Assembly (NCBI GenBank): GCA_051879215.1
Contig: JBJELP010000079.1
Coordinates: 1-14,738 of the forward strand
From: TWA4 sp051879215
GTDB lineage: Bacteria > Bacillota > Clostridia > Lachnospirales > Lachnospiraceae
Length of the DNA stretch: 14,738 nt
Direction: 5' to 3'
In this document: piece by piece, positions 1 to 6,767 of the stretch
Layout: every line of letters begins with the position of its first letter
Position numbering within the stretch: the first letter of the stretch is position 1
Program-made: the position numbers and the translations under genes
The notes under the pieces: generated by a model
The model's database searches: none
The model's input: only the letters and a program-made list of their open reading frames with translations
Told to the model about the DNA's origin: nothing

Positions 1-119
1 AGGCTCCAGGAAAGGACCAGCAGCCCCAACGCCGCCGCCCACAGCAGCACAAACAGAAAACAGATTCGGAGCAGCCGGCGCTTTTTCCGCTTTTTTCCGG
101 ATTTTGCGGTATGATACAT
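1..119 (-). CDS. Unknown membrane-anchored or secreted protein, N-terminal fragment
   Basis: An open frame reads leftward off the window edge from an ATG at 119, giving 39 residues. A well-placed purine-rich ribosome binding site (AAAAGGGGG, about 8 bases upstream) supports this start. The protein opens MYHTAKSGKKRKKRRLLRI, a strongly basic stretch, followed from about residue 18 by an uninterrupted hydrophobic segment rich in Leu, Ala, Val and Trp. That is the pattern of an uncleaved signal anchor or a signal peptide with the N-terminus inside the cell. No catalytic domain is inside the window, so I cannot assign a family. A possible -10 (TATGAT, 141-146 on the minus strand) lies upstream without a convincing -35. 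Base composition is more G+C rich than most of the window. The start codon and leader lie inside the palindrome at 113-219. Confidence 0.6.
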   Translation of the reverse strand, partial: MYHTAKSGKKRKKRRLLRICFLFVLLWAAALGLLVLSWS

Positions 120-219
120 AGAAATTCCCCCTTTTCCCTTATCATAGCCCCATTTCCCGGCGGAATCCATCGAATTCCGTCGCTGATGGAGTGAGAAAGG
201 AAAAGGGGGGATGTATCAC
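113..219. repeat. Imperfect inverted repeat (~107 bp palindrome) with three paired blocks
   Basis: Three blocks recur in inverted order around a centre near 166-170. TGATACAT at 112-119 matches the reverse complement of ATGTATCA at 211-218. CCCCCTTTTCC at 127-137 matches GGAAAAGGGGG at 199-209. CGGAAT at 161-166 matches ATTCCG at 174-179 with a 7-base loop. The stretches between the blocks are also loosely similar in inverted orientation, with a 7-base length difference between the outer arms. The left arm holds the start codon and ribosome binding site of the minus-strand gene at 1-119; the right arm ends where the open frame of the broken permease begins. It could be a decayed inverted duplication of a leader, a small palindromic element, or a join artefact. 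Confidence 0.5.
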
Positions 220-1076
220 AGGATTTTCAGACTGCCGGTATCTGTGCACTTCTGGCTATTCTGGGTACCCTTGCTATGGCTGTTCTGTATATCAGGAATG
301 TAAAAGGGTATGTGCTGATTGGTATGGCTATTACCTGGCTGGCCGGTATTCTCTGTGAACTTTGCGGGATCTATCTCCCGAATCCGGAAGCAGGATTTTA
401 TTCCGTTATTCCTTCTTCCTTTTTCAGTTTTGATTTCAGCGATCTGGGTGCGGTATTCGGACAGGCATTCAAATGTGATTTTACCGGTATTTCCATCGGA
501 ACCTTTATCACCATCATATTTGCTTTTCTTTTTGTGGATCTGTTTGATACCCTGGGGGCTTTAATCGGTCTGACTTCCAAAGCAGATCTGCTGGCCGAAG
601 ATGGAACACTGCCCAAAATCAAAGGAGCACTTCTGGCTGATGCACTGGCAACGACTTTTGGAGCTGTGCTGGGGACTTCAACGGTTACAACTTATGCAGA
701 AAGCTCAGCCGGTATTGCGGAAGGCGGTCGTACGGGCCTGACTTCCATTACAACAGCCGCTTTGTTTATCCTGGCCATCTTTTTTGCACCTTTGTTTACT
801 TCTATTCCTTCCTTTGCCACGGCTCCGGCACTGATTTTTGTCGGTTTTCTGATGATGGGAAGTATCACAAAAGTGAACCTGAATGATCCCATAAAGGCAA
901 TTCCGGCATATCTTTGCATTCTGTTTATGCCGTTAACCTACTCCATTTCCGAAGGACTTGCTGTTGGCATCATTTCCTATACCCTGATTCATCTGGCAAG
1001 CGGAAAAGGAAAGGAAGTCACTCCCCTCATGTATGTGCTTTCGCTTCTGTTTGTCTTAAAATATATATTACTTTGA
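195..1076 (+). pseudogene. AzgA/PbuG-type purine (guanine/hypoxanthine) permease, N-terminus missing
   Basis: This frame encodes the C-terminal portion of a nucleobase:cation symporter of the AzgA/PbuG family, which imports hypoxanthine, guanine or adenine across the cytoplasmic membrane. Family hallmarks are intact: DLFDTLGALIGLT, then GTSTVTTYAESSAGIAEGG and GRTGLTSITTA, followed by several hydrophobic segments to the natural stop at 1076. Family members are about 430-480 residues. Here the frame is open only from 195 (TGA at 192-194), about 293 codons. Family-like sequence (TAGICALLAILGTLAMAVLY) continues upstream of the first in-frame ATG at 276, which has no ribosome binding site. So 276 is not a genuine start, and roughly 150-180 N-terminal residues, including several helices, are gone. 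I read it as a 5'-truncated, probably non-functional remnant, or as a gene cut by a rearrangement or assembly join near 200-230. Confidence 0.8.
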
Positions 1077-1115
1077 TGATACGATCTGAGAACAGCCTTG
1101 CCTTCATTACTATGA

Positions 1116-1157
1116 ATATAGCCCCCCTGCAGCTCTGAAAACTGCAGAGGGGCTATA
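1116..1157. terminator. Convergent-gene stem-loop terminator
   Basis: ATATAGCCCCCCTGCAG pairs with CTGCAGAGGGGCTATAT across a 9-base loop (17 positions, one mismatch). It lies between the convergent ends of the permease remnant (stop 1076) and the phosphohexomutase (stop 1180), so it probably serves both strands. T tracts on either side are weak. Confidence 0.7.
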
Positions 1158-1179
1158 TGTATGCATTTCTAATTTGTTT

Positions 1180-2862
1180 TTATGAGAACAGAGGCTTCAA
1201 AGCTGCTGCCAGAGCATCCTTCTGTGCCTGTGCTTCTGCAAGATCCTTACCAAGTGTGGTGAAGTATGTCTTGATCTTGGGTTCTGTACCGGAGGGACGA
1301 ACAACAACAGTTGCACCGCCTTCCAGAGCGTAGATCAATACGTTTGCAGAAGGAAGACCGGTTTCTTCCGGCTTGGTATAGTCTGTAACCTTTGTAACTT
1401 TGTAGCCCGCGATTTCTGCAGGAGGATTCTGACGCAGTTCAGTCATGATACCTGTCATCTTATCCATACCGGTCAGACCGGGGAATTCGAAGGAATCCAC
1501 CTTATTCAGATAACGACCGTATTCGTTGTAGATTTCTTCCAGTCTCTGCTTGATGGAGCTGCCGATACTTCTGTAGTATGCAGCCATTTCACAGATCAGC
1601 ATGGAACCGATGATAGCATCCTTATCACGTACGTAAGGACCTGCCAGATAGCCATAGCTTTCTTCGAAACCGAAGATGAAACGATCCACTTCGCCGTCTG
1701 CTTCCAGACCTGCAATCTGATCACCGATCCACTTGAAACCGGTCAGAACATTACGCATTTCCACGCCGTAATGAGCTGCCACTGCATCTGCCAGAGGGGT
1801 GGATACGATGGACTTCACTGCTACTGCATTGGCCGGCATGGTGCCTTTTTCAATGCGGCCTGCGCAGATGTAATCCAGAAGCAGGACACCCATTTCGTTG
1901 CCGCTTACCAGTTCATAAGAACCATCGGGACACTTCATGGCGATACCTACACGGTCAGCATCGGGGTCTGTTGCCAGCATCAGGTCAGCACCGCATTCTT
2001 TACAGGTCTTCAGACCCAGTTCAAGTGCTTCAAAAATTTCGGGGTTGGGGTAACTGCATGTTGTAAAGTATCCGTTGGGGTATTCCTGATCCTTTACGAT
2101 TGTAATATCTGTGATGCCCATGTCCTTCAGAACTGTTGTTACAGGAACCAGACCGGAACCGTTCAGAGGGCTGTAAACCAGTTTCAGGCCTGCTGTTTTG
2201 CAGAGACCGGGACGAACCTGACGTGCTTCGATTGCTTCGTACAGAGCCTTCTTACAGTCATCACCGCAGAAACGGATCATACCGCACTCAACACCTTCTG
2301 CAAATGACATCACTTTGGCACCGGTCAGAACATCTGTCTTCTGGATTTCAGAATATACGATCGCTGCTGCATCATCTGTCATCTGGCAGCCGTCAGGACC
2401 GTATGCTTTGTATCCATTGTATTTTGCGGGGTTGTGGGAAGCAGTTACCATAATACCTGCGTTGCAGTTATAGTAACGGGTGGCAAAGGACAGCGCGGGG
2501 ACAGGCATCAGTGCATCATAAATACGTACTTTAATGCCATTTGCTGCCAGGACGCCGGCTGCTTCTTTGGCAAAAACATCGCTCTTCAGACGGCTGTCAT
2601 AGCTGACAGCAACGGTCTGTGTTCCGCCCTGAGTCTTAACCCAGTTTGCCAGACCCTGAGTTGCCTGACGAACTACATAAATATTCATGCGGTTTGTGCC
2701 GGCACCCAGAACACCACGAAGACCTGCGGTACCAAACTTCAGTGCTACTGCAAAGCGATCCTTGATTTCTTCATCATTTCCCTGTACGCTCATCAGCTCA
2801 GGCTTCATGTCGCAATCTTCCAGATCTGCAGCAAGCCAGCGTTCAAATTCTTTAAGATACAT
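1180..2862 (-). CDS. pgcA: Phosphoglucomutase/phosphomannomutase (alpha-D-phosphohexomutase)
   Basis: A 560-residue cytosolic enzyme of the alpha-D-phosphohexomutase superfamily, interconverting hexose 1- and 6-phosphates via a phosphoserine. It links glycolytic glucose-6-phosphate to UDP-glucose and cell-envelope sugars. All four superfamily signatures are visible in order: GTAGLRG (44-50), the catalytic serine loop TASHNPAKYNG (140-150, Ser142), the Mg-binding loop DPDADR (299-304), the sugar-recognition loop GFEESYG (398-404) and the phosphate-binding loop RPSGTEPK (522-529). Length and order match the Firmicutes PgcA/YhxB type rather than the ~450-residue ManB/GlmM type. The ATG at 2862 follows AGGAG by 9 bases. 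It is a single-gene unit with its own promoter at 2915-2943 and a stem-loop beyond its stop. Glucose versus mannose preference cannot be read from sequence; the gene symbol is by family analogy. Confidence 0.93.
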   Translation of the reverse strand: MYLKEFERWLAADLEDCDMKPELMSVQGNDEEIKDRFAVALKFGTAGLRGVLGAGTNRMNIYVVRQATQGLANWVKTQGGTQTVAVSYDSRLKSDVFAKEAAGVLAANGIKVRIYDALMPVPALSFATRYYNCNAGIMVTASHNPAKYNGYKAYGPDGCQMTDDAAAIVYSEIQKTDVLTGAKVMSFAEGVECGMIRFCGDDCKKALYEAIEARQVRPGLCKTAGLKLVYSPLNGSGLVPVTTVLKDMGITDITIVKDQEYPNGYFTTCSYPNPEIFEALELGLKTCKECGADLMLATDPDADRVGIAMKCPDGSYELVSGNEMGVLLLDYICAGRIEKGTMPANAVAVKSIVSTPLADAVAAHYGVEMRNVLTGFKWIGDQIAGLEADGEVDRFIFGFEESYGYLAGPYVRDKDAIIGSMLICEMAAYYRSIGSSIKQRLEEIYNEYGRYLNKVDSFEFPGLTGMDKMTGIMTELRQNPPAEIAGYKVTKVTDYTKPEETGLPSANVLIYALEGGATVVVRPSGTEPKIKTYFTTLGKDLAEAQAQKDALAAALKPLFS

Positions 2863-2914
2863 TGTAATTCACTCCTATGGGTTTATTGTATAAATCTGCT
2901 GAATTTATATCTAT

Positions 2915-2943
2915 ATAATACAACTTTTTCAATTTTGCGTCAA
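2915..2943 (-). promoter_or_regulatory. Sigma-A-type promoter of the phosphohexomutase gene
   Basis: On the minus strand TTGACG (2943-2938) is followed after exactly 17 bp by TATTAT (2920-2915). Transcription would start near 2908, giving a leader of about 45 bases before the ATG at 2862. Confidence 0.75.
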
Positions 2944-2974
2944 TTGGTTCTGTTTCATCCCGGCAGGAAAAAGG

Positions 2975-3026
2975 TATATAAAAAACCGGCACATTCCGCT
3001 CGTTTTCAAGTGAAATATGCCAGTTT
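2975..3026 (-). terminator. Rho-independent terminator of leuS
   Basis: Read on the minus strand, AAACTGGCA (3026-3018) pairs with TGCCGGTTT (2991-2983) with one mismatch. An inner stem is formed by the intervening bases, and the hairpin is followed by a T run (TTTTTTATATA). It lies about 90 bases past the leuS stop and upstream of the next promoter, so it separates leuS from the phosphohexomutase gene. Confidence 0.75.
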
Positions 3027-3115
3027 GTATTATTTTGCTTTATTCCTGAACCCATTTTGCCAGGCATCTATCCGGAGAAAAACATGTTCAAAATCCGGAT
3101 ACCGGATAAAACCTC

Positions 3116-5521
3116 TTATTTCTGTACAATGTTGATGATTCTGCCGGGAACATAGATTTCTTTTACGATGGTTCCTGTCAGTCTGGAAGCAACGGCATCC
3201 TTTCCTGCTGCAATGGCATCTTCCTTTGAGATATCCTTCGGCAGCTGGATTGTGGCACGCACTTTGCCATTGATCTGTACAGCAACTTCAACGGTCTGTT
3301 CAACGGTCTTTGCTTCATCGTATTCAGGCCATGAAGTTTCATATACACAGCCTTCAAATCCCATGATTTCCCAGAGTTCTTCTGTGATATGAGGAGCAAC
3401 GGGATTCAACAGGGTAATGAGTACCTTATAATCATCTCTGGAAATGCTTCCGGCCTTGCTGTAATCATTTAACAGAGCCATCATGGCTGCGATTGCTGTG
3501 TTGTATTTCAGAACTTCAAAATCCTGTGTTACTTTTTTGATGGTCTGATGAATACGTGTTTCCAGATTTTTGGAATAACCGTTTGCACTTGTTACGATGT
3601 CCTGAAGCTTCCATACACGATCCAGGAATCTGCGGCATCCCTTTACACCATCCTGAGACCAGGATGCTGCCATGTCAAATGCACCGATGAACATCTCGTA
3701 GGTTCTCAATGTGTCCGCACCAAATTCATTGACAATATCATCGGGATTGATGACATTGCCTCTGGATTTACTCATCTTTTCGCCGTTTTCACCAAGAATC
3801 ATACCGTGAGAGGTTCTCTTCTGATACGGTTCGGGACAGGGAACCACGCCTTCATCATAGAGGAACTTGTGCCAGAATCTGGAGTACAGAAGATGCAGTG
3901 TGGTGTGTTCCATACCGCCGTTGTACCAGTCAACAGGCAGCCAGTATTTCATGGCTTCGGGACTTGCCAGAGCCTGATCATTCTTCGGATCAATATAGCG
4001 GAGGAAGTACCAGGAAGAACCTGCCCACTGAGGCATGGTATCGGTTTCACGCTGTGCAGGGCCTCCGCAGCAGGGACAGGTGGTATTTACCCAGTCTGTC
4101 ATGGCAGACAGAGGAGATTCTCCGTCATCGGTGGTCATATAGTTGTCCACATCGGGCAGAACCAGAGGCAGTTCTTCTTCCGGAACCGGAACATAACCAC
4201 ATTTATCACATTTCACAATCGGAATGGGTTCGCCCCAGTATCTCTGGCGGGAGAATACCCAGTCTCTCAGTTTAAAGTTCCGTTTTGCAGTACCGATCTT
4301 CTGCTCTTCCAGCCATTCGATAATCTTCTTCTTGGCATCTGCCACTTCCATGCCGGTCAGGAAACCGGAATTTACCAGAACACCGGTTGCAACATCTGTG
4401 TATGCAGCTTCTTCCACATTGCCGCCGGCTACAACTTCAATGATGGGAAGACCGAATTTCTTTGCAAATTCCCAGTCTCTTTCATCATGTCCGGGAACGG
4501 CCATGATTGCACCGGTACCATAGGACATCAATACGTAGTCGGATACCCAGATCGGGATTTCCTTGCCGTTCACCGGATTCACAGCCTTCAGTCCCTGAAT
4601 CTCCACGCCGGTCTTTTCTTTTGCCAGCTCGGTACGTTCAAAATCGGACTTCTTTGCTGCCATGGCACGATATTCCATGATTTCATCCATGTTGGAGATT
4701 TCATCTTTAAACTGGTCAATATAAGGATGTTCCGGAGATACAACCATGTAGGTAACACCAAATAATGTATCCGGACGTGTGGTATAGATACGAAGGGTTT
4801 CTTCCTTGCCTGCCAGCTTGAAATCCACTTCCGCACCGTTGGAACGGCCGATCCAGTTTTTCTGGGAAACCTTAACGGGTTCAATGTAATCCACCAGATC
4901 CAGATCATCGATCAGTTTATCAGCATATTCTGTTATCTTCAGCATCCACTGGCTCTTTACTTTATGAACCACTTCACTGCCGCACCGTTCGCAGACGCCG
5001 TTTACAACTTCTTCATTGGCCAGACCGCATTTGCAGGATGTACACCAGTTAATGGGCATTTCTGCCTTGTATGCCAGACCTTTCTTGAATAATTTCAGGA
5101 AAATCCACTGTGTCCATTTGTAGTAGTTGGGATCGGTGGTGTTGATTTCACGATCCCAGTCAAAGGAATAGCCCAGTGACTGCAGCTGTCCTTTAAAACG
5201 CTGTACGTTGTTTCTGGTTACAATTGCGGGATGAATTTTATTCTTAATTGCAAAGTTCTCTGTGGGGAGACCAAATGCATCCCAGCCCATGGGAAACAGA
5301 ACATTGTAACCCTGCATTCTTCTCTTACGGGAAACAATATCCAGTGCAGTATACGGACGGGGATGTCCTACGTGAAGACCCTGTCCTGAGGGGTAGGGAA
5401 ATTCAACCAGAGCATAAAACTTCGGTTTGGAATAATCATCTGTAGCAGCAAAAGCTTTCTTTTCTTCCCAGATCTTCTGCCACTTTGCTTCAATCGTCTT
5501 CGGATTATAAGCCTGACTCAT
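3116..5521 (-). CDS. leuS: Leucyl-tRNA synthetase (LeuRS)
   Basis: Class I aminoacyl-tRNA synthetase charging tRNA-Leu in the cytosol; 801 residues from this start, the usual bacterial length. The HIGH-type motif is HVGH (50-53) after FPYPSGQGL. A first zinc site has C160/C163 and C177/C180. The CP1 editing domain shows TTRPDT (247-252) and AVPGHDERD (341-349), so proofreading should be intact. A second Cys set lies at 438/441 and 482-485, and the KMSKS loop is KMSKSRGN (582-589). A C-terminal anticodon-binding region follows. An ATG two codons upstream (5527) is also open, but AAAGGAG sits only 3 bases before it and 9 bases before the ATG at 5521, so I choose 5521. Regulation is by the T-box leader immediately upstream. 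Confidence 0.96.
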   Translation of the reverse strand: MSQAYNPKTIEAKWQKIWEEKKAFAATDDYSKPKFYALVEFPYPSGQGLHVGHPRPYTALDIVSRKRRMQGYNVLFPMGWDAFGLPTENFAIKNKIHPAIVTRNNVQRFKGQLQSLGYSFDWDREINTTDPNYYKWTQWIFLKLFKKGLAYKAEMPINWCTSCKCGLANEEVVNGVCERCGSEVVHKVKSQWMLKITEYADKLIDDLDLVDYIEPVKVSQKNWIGRSNGAEVDFKLAGKEETLRIYTTRPDTLFGVTYMVVSPEHPYIDQFKDEISNMDEIMEYRAMAAKKSDFERTELAKEKTGVEIQGLKAVNPVNGKEIPIWVSDYVLMSYGTGAIMAVPGHDERDWEFAKKFGLPIIEVVAGGNVEEAAYTDVATGVLVNSGFLTGMEVADAKKKIIEWLEEQKIGTAKRNFKLRDWVFSRQRYWGEPIPIVKCDKCGYVPVPEEELPLVLPDVDNYMTTDDGESPLSAMTDWVNTTCPCCGGPAQRETDTMPQWAGSSWYFLRYIDPKNDQALASPEAMKYWLPVDWYNGGMEHTTLHLLYSRFWHKFLYDEGVVPCPEPYQKRTSHGMILGENGEKMSKSRGNVINPDDIVNEFGADTLRTYEMFIGAFDMAASWSQDGVKGCRRFLDRVWKLQDIVTSANGYSKNLETRIHQTIKKVTQDFEVLKYNTAIAAMMALLNDYSKAGSISRDDYKVLITLLNPVAPHITEELWEIMGFEGCVYETSWPEYDEAKTVEQTVEVAVQINGKVRATIQLPKDISKEDAIAAGKDAVASRLTGTIVKEIYVPGRIINIVQK

Positions 5522-5527
5522 AATCAT

Positions 5528-5817
5528 TAACTCCTTTCGATAACAGCAGCATCAAACTGCTTGTAAATAATAAGAAACCCCCATCACATCTCCATAGAGA
5601 CGAACGGGGGGACATTCGCGGTACCACTCTATTTCACAGTATATCTGTGCACTCGTGTATCTTCTGTAACGGGAAGTCCCGGACAGGCTTACTGAATCTG
5701 CTTGTTCAGCCGGTCAGCATGGAAGCCAGTTCAATATCCGTCTCTGCTGCCTCACACCTGCCGGCAGCTCTCTGATAGCAGACCAGATACCTACTACTCT
5801 TCGTCATCGCATTAGCA
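5528..5817 (-). promoter_or_regulatory. T-box riboswitch leader of leuS (tRNA-Leu sensing)
   Basis: The ~290-base leader has the order of a T-box. Stem I begins with GACGAAGAGTAGTA (around 5792-5805) and contains the AGAGAG bulge and GTGTGAGGCAG apical region. The conserved T-box sequence GTGGTACCGCG lies at about 5617-5627, and a terminator hairpin follows. In stem I, GAAG (5802-5799) can pair with CTTC (5725-5722), placing AACTGG just before the 3' strand. The specifier is therefore most likely CUG (5729-5727), a leucine codon followed by a purine, matching leuS. Uncharged tRNA-Leu would stabilise the antiterminator and allow leuS expression under leucine or charging shortage. The specifier is an inference from the pairing; the T-box identity is secure. 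Confidence 0.93.
5568..5611 (-). terminator. T-box intrinsic terminator hairpin
   Basis: On the minus strand CCCCCC (5611-5606) pairs with GGGGG (5582-5578), with an inner GTCTC/GAGAT helix, followed by TTTCTTATTATTT. It lies just after the T-box sequence, as expected for the alternative to the antiterminator. Confidence 0.85.
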
Positions 5818-5823
5818 TGTTCC

Positions 5824-5853
5824 ATTGTATAATAATATGGTTTTATTTGTCAA
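5824..5853 (-). promoter_or_regulatory. Sigma-A-type promoter of the leuS T-box transcript
   Basis: Minus strand: a perfect -35 TTGACA (5853-5848), an 18 bp spacer, and TACAAT (5829-5824). Predicted start near 5817 places stem I at the 5' end of the RNA. Confidence 0.8.
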
Positions 5854-5914
5854 CTGTTTCTTTTGTTTTCCATGAAGCAACATCGTGTCATTCCATTATG
5901 TCATGAAATATGAA

Positions 5915-5943
5915 TTGATTTTAAGAAATAATAATTGTATAAT
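5915..5943 (+). promoter_or_regulatory. Sigma-A-type promoter of the phosphoribosyltransferase-like gene
   Basis: TTGATT (5915-5920), a 17 bp spacer, and a perfect TATAAT (5938-5943), about 33 bases before the ATG at 5976. It is divergent from the leuS promoter, with about 60 bp between the two -35 elements. I see no clear operator in that gap. Confidence 0.75.
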
Positions 5944-5975
5944 TATGAATAATATTATGACGAAAGGTGGTTTCT

Positions 5976-6620
5976 ATGGAATCCAGAATTATCAAATTCC
6001 CTTCCCGCAAACATAGCAATGTGGCGCCGATCAAGGCGATTCCCGGTCACTTTGCAACCAACCATTCTCACATTAATTACTATATTGATCTGACAACCAT
6101 GAAAGCTCGTGCCAATGAAGCGAAGTCCGCTGCCCATGCTCTGGCTCAGCAGTATGTACATGACACCATTGTCGATACCATCGTATGTCTGGATGGTACA
6201 CAGGTAATCGGTGCGTATCTGGCCGAGGAACTGACACAGGCCGGCTTTATGTCCCGCAATGCACATCAGACCATTTATGTCATGCAGCCGGAATACATTT
6301 CCAGCAGTCAGCTTCTGTTCCGTGAAAATATGGAACCGATGGTCCGCGGCAAAAATATCATTCTGCTTATGGCATCGGTAACAACCGGTGTCAGTGTTCG
6401 GAAAGGTGTGGAATGTATTGAATACTACGGCGGAATCATTCAGGGTGTTTCCTGTCTGTTCAGTGCGGTAAACGAGGTGGATGGGTTGTCCATCAATTCC
6501 CTTTTCACACCTAAGGATATTACCGGATATGCTTCCTATCCGCACAAGGACTGCCCCTTCTGCAAAAAGGGCATGCGCGTAGAAGCACTGGTCAATTCCT
6601 TTGGATATTCCAGACTGTAA
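5976..6620 (+). CDS. Phosphoribosyltransferase-fold protein (orotate PRTase-like) with altered PRPP loop
   Basis: A 214-residue protein resembling type I phosphoribosyltransferases, most like orotate phosphoribosyltransferase-like proteins found in Clostridia. Visible features are a hydrophobic strand plus loop DTIVCLDGTQVIGAYLAEEL (67-86) and the region of the PRPP loop, IILLMASVTTGVS (128-140). The C-terminus has CPFCKKG (C193, C196), which could bind a metal. Canonical PRPP loops carry two adjacent acidic residues before the TTG; here those places hold Met-Ala-Ser, while TTGVS is kept. Either the activity is modified or the protein has another role, so I do not call it PyrE. The frame is open from a GTG at 5967, but AAAGGTGG lies 5 bases before the ATG at 5976, which I take as the start. 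It is a single-gene unit with its own promoter and a strong terminator. Confidence 0.75.
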   Translation: MESRIIKFPSRKHSNVAPIKAIPGHFATNHSHINYYIDLTTMKARANEAKSAAHALAQQYVHDTIVDTIVCLDGTQVIGAYLAEELTQAGFMSRNAHQTIYVMQPEYISSSQLLFRENMEPMVRGKNIILLMASVTTGVSVRKGVECIEYYGGIIQGVSCLFSAVNEVDGLSINSLFTPKDITGYASYPHKDCPFCKKGMRVEALVNSFGYSRL

Positions 6621-6621
6621 C

Positions 6622-6672
6622 GGAAAGACAGCGTAGAAAGCAGAAATGCTTTTTACGCTGTCTTTCTTTTTA
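6622..6672 (+). terminator. Rho-independent terminator of the phosphoribosyltransferase-like gene
   Basis: GAAAGACAGCGTA pairs with the later ACGCTGTCTTTC, with an inner AAAGCA/TGCTTT helix, followed by a T run ending at 6671. It starts two bases after the stop codon. Confidence 0.9.
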
Positions 6673-6698
6673 AAAAAGGACACCCAAAAGCGGTGTCC
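6671..6698 (-). terminator. Rho-independent terminator of the methyltransferase operon
   Basis: GGACACC (6678-6684) pairs with GGTGTCC (6692-6698). Read on the minus strand the stem is followed by TTTTTT. It abuts the T tract of the plus-strand terminator, so the two opposed terminators sit back to back. Confidence 0.8.
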
Positions 6699-6718
6699 CT
6701 TTTCATATACTCTATTCC

Positions 6719-6758
6719 ATCTTCAGATATTATCAGATGTTCCCAGATAACTGAAGAT
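6719..6758. other. Additional stem-loop downstream of the methyltransferase operon
   Basis: ATCTTCAG (6719-6726) pairs with CTGAAGAT (6751-6758), and TTATC (6730-6734) with GATAA (6746-6750), leaving a 3-base bulge and an 11-base loop. On the minus strand it falls in the 3' untranslated region just after the methyltransferase stop and lacks a T run there. On the plus strand it is followed by AACAATTTTTT. It may be a back-up terminator or an RNA 3'-end stabiliser. Confidence 0.5.
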
Positions 6759-6767
6759 AACAATTTT

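Noticed and set aside
276..1076. ATG at 276 as the real start of a short permease
   Set aside because: No ribosome binding site precedes it and family-like residues continue upstream in frame, so it is an internal methionine of a truncated gene.
3067..3115. TATCCGG...CCGGATA repeats just past the leuS stop as a terminator
   Set aside because: Pairing is possible but the loop is about 26 bases and no T run follows on the minus strand; the hairpin at 2975-3026 is a much better terminator.
3548..4765. 405-codon open frame on the plus strand opposite leuS
   Set aside because: It lies wholly antisense to a complete, motif-perfect leuS; its sequence shows no family pattern and it has no ribosome binding site that I can support.
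5881..5912. TGTCAT/TGTCAT repeat between the divergent leuS and phosphoribosyltransferase promoters as an operator
   Set aside because: Only a 6-base word repeated once in AT-rich DNA; not enough to separate from chance.
5955..6683. 242-codon minus-strand frame opposite the phosphoribosyltransferase-like gene
   Set aside because: Covers a terminator and both strands' 5' signals and has no family pattern; it is a shadow of the plus-strand gene.
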